Counted from the first letter of the stretch, positions 45,299-53,619 are shown. The stretch is 64,000 bases of DNA from Meridianimaribacter flavus (GCF_004366715.1 NZ_SOQZ01000002.1:62001-126000); one strand, 5' to 3'. Numbers and translations are program-made. Notes: generated from the sequence alone by a model not told the origin.

Positions 45299-46778
45299 TA
45301 TTTACCCAAGATTTAAAGATTTCTAATGTATCAGGCTCGTTATCTATCTTATTAAAAATTATATCTAAAACAGACATATTACGCTGACAAAAACTACTAT
45401 CTGGGCGGAAACCATACATATCTCCTTGAGTTGCGTGATGCAAGACAGGGTCAGCACCACAATAAATGTTATATGCACATGTGCTACAACCTGCTATATA
45501 ATCGTTAACACCAGCATCTCCAATTTTCTCTATAATTGGATTAGAAAGTAAAGTCTCCCAGTTATCGTCAACAGTACCTATCTGAAAAGTGAAATCTTTC
45601 ATTTGTGCAAGCATTCTAGCTTCGTCAATCAAAAAAATTTTCCCATCATAATCGTAAACAATTACACTATTTATTAATCCAGACGGAGACATTAAATCAA
45701 CGTAGTTTTCGGAATAAGCAGTAAGTATTTTTTTTAGAAGTATTGAGGTGTATGTTTCCTTAAAATATTCTCCGTTTCGATTTAGTTCTAATATGTAGTC
45801 TAATCCTTTACTATAAAATTTTATAAACTCAACAGTTTGATAATTGCTATTCTTGTTTTTAGTTGCAAAACCATAAGGAGAAATAGGTCTAAGGAAAACA
45901 GAATTAAATCCGAATTTTCTGTATTCATCAATTATTTTAATTGGATGTTGAAGAGATAAAGTTGTTGTTGTCATTAAAGCTGATACATTTTCTCTTCCAA
46001 CAATATCAAAAGATAAATTTAATCCTTTCTCTACTAAAGAGTAGCTATTTCTACCTGGTCTCTTTCTATTATCATTATGTAATTCTTCGTGACCATCAAG
46101 TGAACAAGAAACGAGAATTTTTTCCAATTTACAGTATTCAAGAATTTCATTATTAATAGGAGCTAGATTTGTACAAATAACATAATTGATTCGTTTGTTT
46201 ACTAACTTTGCTTTTTTTTTTGTGTAAGCTATAGCATCTTTGATCAAATCAAAAGCTAATAAAGCCTCACCACCTTGAAACTCCATAGTTATATCCTTTT
46301 CAGGAGAAGCAAGCATTAAATTAATACCCTTAAAAAGATTTAGGTGAGAAAAATCGAACTTCTCTTTATTTTGAGAAACTCTCGAAACTTGGCAATATTG
46401 ACAAGTATGTTCACATCGTAAAGTAATGACAAAAATATGGAGTTGGGCAAAATTAAAAGCATTTGTCTTTTTTGCTCTATATCTATTTGCTAGTAATTCT
46501 AATGATTTAATGTCATCACTATCACTTATAATATGATTGCTTAACAAATCAAAATACAAACTCTCACTTATTTTATCAATTTTCTTTTCTAATAAATAAT
46601 TAACAGTACCATTAGGTGCTATTAAGTAATCACCAACCATACTAATGAGAAGTTCTTTTCCAGAATTTAGCCTTTTAAAATTAAAAGGTAATAATTTTAT
46701 ATTGTTTGAAATTAAGTCGTTATAATATTCAAGGTTTTGAAATTTTCTAAATTCTTTTCTTAAAGTGTTAATTTCCAT
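45291..46778 (-). CDS. hxsB: His-Xaa-Ser system radical SAM maturase HxsB
   Basis: The 495-residue protein has LRCEHTCQYCQVSR near residue 120 (radical SAM CxxxCxxC), MEFQGGEALLAF, and a SPASM-like C-terminal cysteine region (GCSTCAYNIYCGADP near 430 and FCQRN near 463) for auxiliary clusters. This is the HxsB pattern; relatives in the SPASM class modify ribosomal peptides by radical chemistry. Its likely target is the HSS-repeat precursor encoded two genes upstream. It overlaps hxsD by 11 bp. Confidence 0.9.
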   Translation of the reverse strand: MEINTLRKEFRKFQNLEYYNDLISNNIKLLPFNFKRLNSGKELLISMVGDYLIAPNGTVNYLLEKKIDKISESLYFDLLSNHIISDSDDIKSLELLANRYRAKKTNAFNFAQLHIFVITLRCEHTCQYCQVSRVSQNKEKFDFSHLNLFKGINLMLASPEKDITMEFQGGEALLAFDLIKDAIAYTKKKAKLVNKRINYVICTNLAPINNEILEYCKLEKILVSCSLDGHEELHNDNRKRPGRNSYSLVEKGLNLSFDIVGRENVSALMTTTTLSLQHPIKIIDEYRKFGFNSVFLRPISPYGFATKNKNSNYQTVEFIKFYSKGLDYILELNRNGEYFKETYTSILLKKILTAYSENYVDLMSPSGLINSVIVYDYDGKIFLIDEARMLAQMKDFTFQIGTVDDNWETLLSNPIIEKIGDAGVNDYIAGCSTCAYNIYCGADPVLHHATQGDMYGFRPDSSFCQRNMSVLDIIFNKIDNEPDTLEIFKSWVNNE

Positions 46779-47088
46779 TTTTCTTTAAAATATTGATAGG
46801 ATCATCGAATTCACCAATATCTTTAAATTTAATTAAATCTGGATAAAAGGCTTTTGAAACTACTAAATTCTTTATGTCTTTAGTTTCAATGTTAATTTGT
46901 TCTCTTAAAGAAAAATCATTTAATGATTTTATAAAGTCTTTTTTTATAGTTTCATTAAAATCATCAGATGAGATATTGAAGAAATTTTCATCTTCAGTAA
47001 GTAGAATTTCAAAATCTTTGGAAAACCAATATATTGTATTCCTTATAGCTTCTAATTTATAAACACTTTTTTGTAAAACTATCACCAT
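46768..47088 (-). CDS. hxsD: His-Xaa-Ser system protein HxsD
   Basis: I start the gene at the ATG at 47088, giving 106 residues (MVIVLQKSVYKLEAIRNTIYWF). The longer frame to 47172 only reads the HSS repeat of the precursor in another frame. The hallmark of HxsD (LLNDYxLRE) is present as SLNDFSLRE near residue 62. Its exact role is unknown; it may present the peptide to the maturases. The start overlaps the hxsA stop in TAATG, a sign of translational coupling. Confidence 0.85.
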   Translation of the reverse strand: MVIVLQKSVYKLEAIRNTIYWFSKDFEILLTEDENFFNISSDDFNETIKKDFIKSLNDFSLREQINIETKDIKNLVVSKAFYPDLIKFKDIGEFDDPINILKKNGN

Positions 47089-47372
47089 TAAACAAAAGAA
47101 GAAGAAGAGTGTGATGAATGAGATGAATGCGATGAGTGTGATGAGTGAGATGAATGTGATGAGTGAAAACAAGCAACACTATCTTCAAAATTGTTAAAGT
47201 TTACTTTAAGCGTAAATTCTTTTGATCTATTTTTATTTAAATCTCTGACATCAATAGATTTTAAATTATCTTTATCATTGTTAGTATCAGTTTTTAAATC
47301 TACAACAGCAGCAGAGGCTATTGTACTTGAACCTAATATTGAGCTTAAAGCTAAAAGAACCTTTTTATCCAT
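47088..47372 (-). CDS. hxsA: His-Xaa-Ser repeat precursor peptide HxsA
   Basis: The 94-residue protein has a hydrophobic N-terminus resembling a signal peptide (LLALSSILGSSTIASAA), a leader-like middle (about 22-68) and a C-terminal core of seven HSS repeats after ACF, ending SSSSFV. It is the presumed substrate of HxsB and HxsC, whose genes follow directly. The final product may be exported, given the N-terminus. It is the first gene of the operon. Confidence 0.88.
   Translation of the reverse strand: MDKKVLLALSSILGSSTIASAAVVDLKTDTNNDKDNLKSIDVRDLNKNRSKEFTLKVNFNNFEDSVACFHSSHSSHSSHSSHSSHSSHSSSSFV
47103..47165 (-). repeat. Seven 9-bp repeats encoding HSS in hxsA
   Basis: Seven in-frame 9-bp units of the form CAY TCN TCN encode His-Ser-Ser. 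Codon third positions vary (CAC/CAT, TCA/TCT/TCG), so the protein repeat appears to be under selection rather than the result of very recent slippage. Confidence 0.9.
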
Positions 47373-47396
47373 TGATTTGTGTATTATATTGAAGTA

Positions 47397-47427
47397 TAAA
47401 TATATATAAACTCATTGAGTTTACAAA
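47397..47427 (-). promoter_or_regulatory. Putative hxs operon promoter
   Basis: On the minus strand TTTG (47427-47424) is followed after 19 nt by TATATTTA (47404-47397), close to the Bacteroidota pattern TTTG-N19-TAnnTTTG. The hxsA ATG lies 24 nt further on. Confidence 0.5.
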
Positions 47428-47778
47428 AAAAGAAAGCAAATAATATTTTTTTAAAAGTAACGTTATTACATTATAATATTATTTTTGATGTATTTCACAT
47501 CATTTTGTTAAATAAACCCATTTCATACACATTTCCTCTTCGCTCCTATCTTCGCTTCGAGCAAACGTATTCTATTACATTTTTAAGAAAAATTTAGAAA
47601 GAAAAAAATAAAGAAAATGAAGTATTAAACTTTCGCTTTTTATCCAAAGCTCAAGTTACATAACGCGAGAACATTATAGCAAGTAAATCTATAAGTTGTA
47701 TACGATTTATGTATTTTGAGAAAGAATATCCTATTTAAAAAAAAATAAGTTTTTAAGTGTTACTTATAAAGTAATTTT
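47428..47778. other. Spacer upstream of hxs operon, no gene called
   Basis: This divergent AT-rich spacer of about 440 bp in total holds the hxs promoter on its left and the promoter of the 47814 gene on its right. A plus-strand ORF at 47415-47597 overlaps the hxs promoter and has no coding-like features, so it is not called. Confidence 0.5.
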
Positions 47779-47786
47779 TAATTTTG
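47779..47786 (+). promoter_or_regulatory. Putative -7 box of small secreted protein gene
   Basis: TAATTTTG fits TAnnTTTG and lies 27 nt before the ATG at 47814. Confidence 0.45.
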
Positions 47787-47813
47787 AGAATATTAAATTA
47801 AATCCTTCCAAAA

Positions 47814-48185
47814 ATGAAATCATTAATAATATTGTCCTTTTTATTTGGCATTACTTTTAATTCTATTGCACAGGAGTCTTCAATTAAAAGAGAACTTGAT
47901 AGTTTGAAAACAGTACATGCTGTTTGTGATATAACTTCTCAAATAGGAAAAAACATAAAAACACATGATAGTTTAAGTAAGATTCAAGAGAAATATAAAA
48001 GTCAATATTTAGACATTCAAAGTTTTAAAATAGGAAGAACAAAATTAGATAAAGAAAAGCAAATTAAAGAGATAAATACTTTAATTGAAAATAATGATAA
48101 AGCTATTATTGAGAATCGAGCTTTATATCATAGTTTACTAGAAAAATTAAAAGTTGCAGAAGAAAAAGTTAAACTTCTGAATTGA
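47814..48185 (+). CDS. Small secreted coiled-coil protein
   Basis: The 123-residue protein has a signal peptide (LFGITFNSIAQ) and a highly charged, mostly helical mature part with heptad-like spacing (IKEINTLIENNDKAIIENRA, LLEKLKVAEEKVKLLN). No family is recognised. It is divergent from the hxs operon and shares its very AT-rich composition; a link to it is only positional. Confidence 0.7.
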   Translation: MKSLIILSFLFGITFNSIAQESSIKRELDSLKTVHAVCDITSQIGKNIKTHDSLSKIQEKYKSQYLDIQSFKIGRTKLDKEKQIKEINTLIENNDKAIIENRALYHSLLEKLKVAEEKVKLLN

Positions 48186-48412
48186 TTTATTTTTTATAAA
48201 TAAGCCATCTCTCCCACTCTTCTCCTACTTTCCTTCGAGGTTTCTTCGGCAAACACCTTATTTTACAAAGAAATCCCGAAGCATTCCCGAAGGATTCTCG
48301 AACTACTGTATCTTTAAAATAATGTATTTCATCGGTATTTTTATACATTTTATCGATATTTTATATTTTTTTTACTACTTTAGTGATAGTCAATGTTTTA
48401 AATACAACTATT

Positions 48413-49051
48413 ATGGGAACGTATAACAATGGAGTTTTGGGTGGTTTTTCTGGTAAGGTTGGTACTGTAGTAGGCAGCCAATGGCGTGGTAAACAAGTAA
48501 TGCGCAGTGTACCAACAGCGTCCAAGAAGGCACCAAGTGCTGCTCAACTTCAACAACGTGCTAAGTTTAGTTTTGCGCTTCGTTTTTTAAATCCTATTAA
48601 AGGCTTGCTTTCCATTACGTTTGGTGATAATACAGGTAGCAAAACGCCTTTTAACAATGCCTTGTCCTACCATCTTAAAGAGGCTATAACTGTTACCGAT
48701 ACAGGTTTTGAGCTGTTATACTCTAAAGTGCTGATTGGTATGGGAGGCTTGTGTGGCATCAGTAATGCTGTGGTTACCCACTCCAACCCTACTACGCTTT
48801 CATTAACATGGCAAAACAATAGTAACGAGGGTTTAGCCTACCCAAACGATAGCCTAATTGTTATAGCTTATGCACCACAACTGGAGGCTTTTGAGTTTTT
48901 TATTGAGTGTAGTTTTAGGGAACTTAGTCAATGTGAACTTGTGTTTCCTGAGCATTTTCAAGGACATACGCTACAGCTTTGGGCTACTTTTAATAATGCT
49001 ACTAAGGTGTTAAGTGCAACGAGTACGTATTTGGGTGCTGTTGTTTTGTAA
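48413..49051 (+). CDS. DUF6266 family protein
   Basis: I use the ATG at 48413 (MGTYNNGVLGGFSGKVGTVVGS), since the family starts this way; the frame upstream to 48383 is non-conserved. The 212-residue protein continues with WRGKQVMRSVPTASKKAPSA, PFNNALSYHLKEAI and a fibronectin-like C-terminal part. DUF6266 proteins are common in Bacteroidota with unknown function. Composition is nearer to the genome average than the hxs region, so the AT-rich island ends before it. Confidence 0.85.
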   Translation: MGTYNNGVLGGFSGKVGTVVGSQWRGKQVMRSVPTASKKAPSAAQLQQRAKFSFALRFLNPIKGLLSITFGDNTGSKTPFNNALSYHLKEAITVTDTGFELLYSKVLIGMGGLCGISNAVVTHSNPTTLSLTWQNNSNEGLAYPNDSLIVIAYAPQLEAFEFFIECSFRELSQCELVFPEHFQGHTLQLWATFNNATKVLSATSTYLGAVVL

Positions 49052-49080
49052 GGGATGGTTAAGTAGTGTTGTTTGTTCTA

Positions 49081-49143
49081 CCCTTCGACAAGCTCAGGGT
49101 GACAAGACGTGTTTGAGATTGCTTCGTTGCACTCGCAATGACA
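49081..49143. repeat. Dispersed intergenic repeat element
   Basis: The spacer contains CCCTTCGACAAGCTCAGGGT and, 33 nt on, GCTTCGTTGCACTCGCAATG, both followed by GACA. Such CTTCGACAAGCTCAGGGTGACA and CTTCGT...CGCAATGACA units are known to me as recurrent intergenic sequences in Bacteroidota genomes. Only one copy of each is in this window, so repetition cannot be shown here. Confidence 0.5.
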
Positions 49144-49188
49144 TTGAGGAAAGATGTTGCGTCGTGGCTTGATCAAGACTATTTAAAA

Positions 49189-51003
49189 TCAATGTTTATG
49201 TATAGGAATGTTAATATAGCTATCGTTATACCACTTTATTGTTAAAGGTTCTTTAGCATCTTTAATGGTTTCGTCACTTACGTCTTTTCCTGTACCATAG
49301 TTTATTTGTGAAAAAGGATGTTTTATTCCATTAACAAGAACAACTATTCGACTTCCTTTTTTTAGCATCTTACTCGTCATTCTAAAATTACTAATAGGTA
49401 TTGCGGTCTTTTCATTTGGTGCTAACAAGTTTCTGTTTTCAATGTTTTTAGACATACTTGCTCTGGTTGTAAATGGCAGTGTTAAACTAAAAAATTGGCC
49501 GTCAGCGGTTTGTTCATAAAGCAACACATTACAATCAAAATCCTTTTTATTGATAGACAGATTTAAAACGCCACTTATCGCTCCTGTAAGCTCTGTATCT
49601 TCTTCAAAAGGTTCTGTTGCAAACGAGAAGCCTTGACCTACAGTTAAAGTATTTGATACAAGGTTACGATTACCACTTAAATTCCAAGAGAATTGACTAC
49701 GATCAGACATATCAATTGTTTGTTCAATATAACTTGAGGCATCAGCTGTATGAACTAAACTAAAGTGTTCGTTTACATCTAAATTTCCTGTGTCATAAGT
49801 CGACTTAAACGCTACACCAGAACGTTGTTGACTTAAATACACCTTTAAAGTATCTGTAGCCATTTTATCTAATGAAGATGCATGTTTCCAAGTATTGGTA
49901 CCCATAACTTGATAATTGATTTTATCCTTTAACAAAGCAGGTTTATTAGCATCTTTAAAAATATAATCAAACCATTGAAAGATGAGGGCTTTAATATCTA
50001 TTTGAGCTACTGGGTCTATATCATAACCTAGAATGTGTTTTTCAGGATGTTCTTGCGCTCCAAAATGTGAATAAGGTCCTATTAAAAGGTACTGCTCAGC
50101 ATTGGTATGGTATTGATAATGGGATTTTAAATAGTGCATTGTTCCAAATTGTCCACCATCATAATACCCTGTAGTACTTAAGATAGGTATATCTATTTTA
50201 GCAAAATCTGTTTTGTTATACAGTGTCATACCTTTCCAGTAGTTATCAAATGTTGGATGTTTCAGTTTTTCATTGAATCCTGGATTTGGAAGACCATCTA
50301 AACTATCTAAACGTTTATAAGCAACACCTTTTTTATACCAATCCAAATACAACTCATTCCAGCGTTTACCATTATAATACAAAGTGGTATCGAGGGTTTT
50401 GTTATTGGTTACATAATGCCACCAAGGATAATGAAAGTTAAAATAAACACCATTTTCCATAGGTTCAGCAATACCAGGAGCCGCAGCTACTGAAGGTACA
50501 ATAGTTTTTAAAGCTGGATGTACTTTTTCTTTCATTGAAGCCCATTGTACAAAACCAGCATAACTACCACCATACATACCCACTTTGGCATTGCTCCACT
50601 CTTGCTTTGCAATCCAATCAATAACATCGTACACATCGTTGACCTCATGTACATAAGGTGTTATTGTATTTGGACTTAAATGTTTTCCTCGAGTGTATGA
50701 TACCACACCTACATAGCCTTTATCGGCTGCTTCATAAGCTCTTTTGATATCATCTTTACGCGTATATATGGTATGGAATAGTATGGTTGGCTGTGGTTTT
50801 GTTTCAGCTTTACTCCTAACAATTATAGCAGATATTTTTGCACCATCTCTAGTGGTGATTAGCACAGAGTCTTGTACCAAATATGCTTTACCTTCTCTAT
50901 TTACGGTTCTGGGTTCTTGTTGTGCTTCGGTTATTGAATTACAAGCAACCAACACTAATAGCAGTAAAAAAAATGTGCCCTTTAATAGTTTAAATACTCT
51001 CAT
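49189..51003 (-). CDS. CocE/NonD family hydrolase (X-Pro dipeptidyl-peptidase S15-like)
   Basis: The 604-residue protein has a lipobox (LLVLVACNS), an alpha/beta-hydrolase domain with nucleophile elbow GMYGGSYAGFVQW near residue 147, DWIAKQEWSNAKVG before it, and the C-terminal beta jelly-roll of the CocE group (from about 400). It should hydrolyse an ester or amide bond (acyl-peptide, glutaryl or similar) in the envelope. The true substrate is open. Confidence 0.9.
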   Translation of the reverse strand: MRVFKLLKGTFFLLLLVLVACNSITEAQQEPRTVNREGKAYLVQDSVLITTRDGAKISAIIVRSKAETKPQPTILFHTIYTRKDDIKRAYEAADKGYVGVVSYTRGKHLSPNTITPYVHEVNDVYDVIDWIAKQEWSNAKVGMYGGSYAGFVQWASMKEKVHPALKTIVPSVAAAPGIAEPMENGVYFNFHYPWWHYVTNNKTLDTTLYYNGKRWNELYLDWYKKGVAYKRLDSLDGLPNPGFNEKLKHPTFDNYWKGMTLYNKTDFAKIDIPILSTTGYYDGGQFGTMHYLKSHYQYHTNAEQYLLIGPYSHFGAQEHPEKHILGYDIDPVAQIDIKALIFQWFDYIFKDANKPALLKDKINYQVMGTNTWKHASSLDKMATDTLKVYLSQQRSGVAFKSTYDTGNLDVNEHFSLVHTADASSYIEQTIDMSDRSQFSWNLSGNRNLVSNTLTVGQGFSFATEPFEEDTELTGAISGVLNLSINKKDFDCNVLLYEQTADGQFFSLTLPFTTRASMSKNIENRNLLAPNEKTAIPISNFRMTSKMLKKGSRIVVLVNGIKHPFSQINYGTGKDVSDETIKDAKEPLTIKWYNDSYINIPIHKH

Positions 51004-51018
51004 TTAATTGTATTGGTT

Positions 51019-51630
51019 TTATTTTGAATACTCAATTAACTCTTCGGTATAAGAAAAACCGTCTTGTACTTGGGTCATTTTTATAAAGTTCTTGATTTTT
51101 GGAGCATACAACCATACTTCATCTGTTTTGGCACTATAGCCTCTTGAATTAGAAATAGTTCCTTTATAGGTTATGGTGTAAGCCATAAATGTCCCTGCTC
51201 CTACAGTTTCTTTTTTAAAGGATAATACTTCTACATCCTGACTTTGTTTTCCGGTAGTACCATCTTGACTAGTCCAGTCTTTTTCATAGGTCCATGTTTT
51301 ACCAACTTCCAAAGGCCATTTATATCTTGGTGTTTCACTGTCTTCAGGCTTTACAATATCAGAGACTAAAACGGTATCCTTGTCTATAGTCATTCCTAAT
51401 TCACCATTAAAATCAACAATGGTTCTAGTATCTGTTCCATCAGATCGTACTTCGCCTTCATCAGTAACGCCTTTGTATTTCCATACCCATTTTTCTCCCA
51501 AGTTATAATCAGATAGTACAGGTTGATTAGTGACTGTTGCTTCTGGATTGTTTTTGCAAGATGTTAGAAGCAATACTATTATAGCTACTACTAATTTTGC
51601 CAAAAATTTTTGAACTGTAAAAGATTTCAT
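51019..51630 (-). CDS. Lipoprotein of unknown function in LytTR regulon
   Basis: I use the ATG at 51630 (MKSFTVQKFLAK), which gives a lipobox (IVLLLTSCKNN) and 203 residues; the frame upstream to 51729 would run through the putative operator. The mature part is beta-rich, with WVWKYKGVTDEGEVRSDGTD, WPLEVGKTWTYEKDW and MAYTITYKGTISNS; this resembles lipoproteins of a DUF3108-like kind, without certainty. It lies 15 bp before the CocE gene, with which it may be cotranscribed. Upstream it shares a motif with the LytS/LytTR operon. Confidence 0.72.
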   Translation of the reverse strand: MKSFTVQKFLAKLVVAIIVLLLTSCKNNPEATVTNQPVLSDYNLGEKWVWKYKGVTDEGEVRSDGTDTRTIVDFNGELGMTIDKDTVLVSDIVKPEDSETPRYKWPLEVGKTWTYEKDWTSQDGTTGKQSQDVEVLSFKKETVGAGTFMAYTITYKGTISNSRGYSAKTDEVWLYAPKIKNFIKMTQVQDGFSYTEELIEYSK

Positions 51631-51690
51631 AATTTTCGTTTTTAATGATTTACAATACAAATTAAGGGCAGGTTTTACATTTATAAAACA

Positions 51691-51726
51691 AAAAGTACAG
51701 GAGCGTAACATAACAGCATTGAACGT
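51691..51726 (-). promoter_or_regulatory. Putative LytTR operator upstream of lipoprotein gene
   Basis: On the minus strand ACGTT (51726-51722) and ACGCT (51706-51702) form a direct pair with a 20-bp period; the second runs on as ACGCTCCTGTACTTTT. The same arrangement, with the same CCTGTACTTTT, stands before the kinase gene at 53619-53584. LytTR regulators bind paired short direct repeats about two helical turns apart, so this is a good candidate site. It lies 72-96 nt before the ATG. Confidence 0.6.
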
Positions 51727-51748
51727 CAAAAATTGGCGTCATTTATAT

Positions 51749-52471
51749 TTAAAGACTATTCCAATTCCTAAACTTAACAGATTGACGACTAGACACATCG
51801 ATTGTTTCTCCCGAAGTTAATTTAATTTGCAATCTATTATTAAAGTGCGGATAAATCTCCTGTATATAGTGTATGTTAATAATTTGACTTCTATTGGCTC
51901 TAAAAAATACGTTAGGGTCTAATTTTTCTTCTAAAAGATTTAATGAACGCTTAATCATTGCTTTTTGAGTTCCAAAATATAAGCGTGCGTAATTTTCGAG
52001 CGATTCAATGTAGCGAATATCAGACAGAGGAATAAAATGACACTGTTCACCATCTTTGATAAAAATTTTGCGATGCATTGGGAATACCTCAGGAGTGGTC
52101 TTTCTTTTCTTAAAAAGTTCTTGTTTTACCTTTTCTATAGTTTTAGCAAAACGTTCTTCGCGCAAGGGTTTCACCAAATAATCTAAAGCGTTCAATTCGA
52201 AAGCTTTTACTGCATACTGATCATAAGCTGTAGTAAACACAACTTCTGGAACAGTTCCAAGTTCTTCTAATAAATCAAAACCAGACTTTTCAGGCATATG
52301 AATGTCTAAGAAAATAATGTCTGGTGCTTCAGTCTCAATAATTTGGATGGCTTCATCTACATGCGATGCCTCTCCAACAACCTGAAATTCTTTGTGTGGC
52401 TTTAAAGTACGCTTTAACTCTTCTCTCGCTAAACGCTCATCGTCTATTATAATGGTTTTAAATGTCTTCAT
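51749..52471 (-). CDS. LytTR-type response regulator
   Basis: The 240-residue protein has a receiver domain (IIIDDERLAREELKRTL, phospho-Asp in DIIFLDIHMPEKSG near 56, TTAYDQYAVKAFELNALDYLVKP) and a C-terminal LytTR domain (HRKIFIKDGEQCHFIPLSDI, ANRSQIINIHYIQEIYPHFN). It overlaps its kinase gene by 14 bp and probably binds the paired ACGYT sites upstream of this operon and of the neighbouring lipoprotein gene. Confidence 0.94.
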   Translation of the reverse strand: MKTFKTIIIDDERLAREELKRTLKPHKEFQVVGEASHVDEAIQIIETEAPDIIFLDIHMPEKSGFDLLEELGTVPEVVFTTAYDQYAVKAFELNALDYLVKPLREERFAKTIEKVKQELFKKRKTTPEVFPMHRKIFIKDGEQCHFIPLSDIRYIESLENYARLYFGTQKAMIKRSLNLLEEKLDPNVFFRANRSQIINIHYIQEIYPHFNNRLQIKLTSGETIDVSSRQSVKFRNWNSL

Positions 52472-53543
52472 TGGTTGTTAAAGGTAAAATTATCTTAGCC
52501 TCTACTGTATTTGCGTCAATCTCTGTTAAGTGAAATGAAGCTTTGGTTTTATATTGAATTTCTAATCGTTCTTTTAAATTTTTAAGGCCTACACCTTTAG
52601 AATGCTTTGACGTTATTTTACCTGGGTTTTGTACGCTAATTATAATCTGTTCTTCATTTTTTACAATCACTAAATTAATAACGCCTCCCTTAATTAGCTT
52701 ATCTATGCCATGTTTAATGGCATTTTCTATTAATAGCTGAATACTTAATGTTGGTATTTTAACTTGCTCTAAACTATCGTCTAAAGTGCTATGTAATGAT
52801 AAACGCTCTTCAAATCGTAATTTTTCTAATTCAATATAATCATTTACTAAGGCTAACTCATCCTTTATTGAAATTAAATCTTTATCCTTTTCATATAAAG
52901 ATGAACGTAACAAATCTGATAATAGGTCTATAGCTCTTCTTGCTTTACTTGGATTTTCTTCTATTAGAGACTTGATTGAGTTTAATGAATTAAACAAAAA
53001 ATGTGGATTTAATTGAGCTGATAAATTATCTAATTGAATTTGTTTTGAAAGAATAGACAGTTGTGCATTTTCTCTAGCTGTTGCAACCTCTTTTTGGTAA
53101 TAATGGTATAAGTGATATGCTAAAATCCATATTGACATCAAACGTAAACCAGTAAGTAAAATTGGGTCCCAATATACAAGAGCTGTCCAAAACTCTTTAT
53201 GCTCTCCTGCAATGACAGTCCAATAAAGATACCATTTAATATTGTTTAGCAACACATATAATACTGACAATATAATAATGCTTGGTACTACTCTATAAAG
53301 TAATTTTTTAAGAGGCAGTTGATTCCATTGTTTATGTAAAGCAAAGCACCTGTAACAATGCGTTAAAAATATACCAATAGCAATATCTAACACATAATTC
53401 AACAAGGTGTAAAACGCTCCATAGTTATCGCGTGTATACACAGTATATGCCCAATAGATAGATACAATACTCCATCCTAACAATTGACATGTCCAATAAA
53501 GGGATGCTTTACTCTTATTATATACTTTATGACTAGTATTCAT
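52458..53543 (-). CDS. LytS/YehU-type sensor histidine kinase
   Basis: The 361-residue protein has four membrane helices (about 15-155), a short coiled linker, the His_kinase domain with LNPHFLFNSLNSIKSLI (phospho-acceptor His near 183), and an HATPase with LLIENAIKHGID and KGVGLKNLKERL. It is the first gene of the two-gene operon, with a putative operator 41-76 nt upstream. Confidence 0.94.
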   Translation of the reverse strand: MNTSHKVYNKSKASLYWTCQLLGWSIVSIYWAYTVYTRDNYGAFYTLLNYVLDIAIGIFLTHCYRCFALHKQWNQLPLKKLLYRVVPSIIILSVLYVLLNNIKWYLYWTVIAGEHKEFWTALVYWDPILLTGLRLMSIWILAYHLYHYYQKEVATARENAQLSILSKQIQLDNLSAQLNPHFLFNSLNSIKSLIEENPSKARRAIDLLSDLLRSSLYEKDKDLISIKDELALVNDYIELEKLRFEERLSLHSTLDDSLEQVKIPTLSIQLLIENAIKHGIDKLIKGGVINLVIVKNEEQIIISVQNPGKITSKHSKGVGLKNLKERLEIQYKTKASFHLTEIDANTVEAKIILPLTTNEDI

Positions 53544-53583
53544 TTGTTAACAAAAAAAGAAAATACTTTTAAATAGTAAAAAT

Positions 53584-53619
53584 AAAAGTACAGGAACGTA
53601 ATTTACAAGGTTTAAGCGT
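53584..53619 (-). promoter_or_regulatory. Putative LytTR operator upstream of kinase gene
   Basis: On the minus strand ACGCT (53619-53615) and ACGTT (53599-53595) form a pair with a 20-bp period, and the second runs on as ACGTTCCTGTACTTTT. It matches the site at 51726-51691 in spacing and sequence. Confidence 0.6.

Noticed and set aside
47103-47165. Short tandem repeats that could look like a CRISPR or microsatellite
   Set aside because: The 9-bp units have no spacers and encode an in-frame His-Ser-Ser repeat with varied third codon positions.
47089-47172. N-terminal extension of HxsD with a hydrophobic stretch
   Set aside because: The extension is the HSS repeat of hxsA read in another frame; the TAATG junction gives a better start at 47088.
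47415-47597. 60-residue plus-strand ORF upstream of hxsA
   Set aside because: It overlaps the hxs promoter, has no recognisable features and has no promoter of its own.
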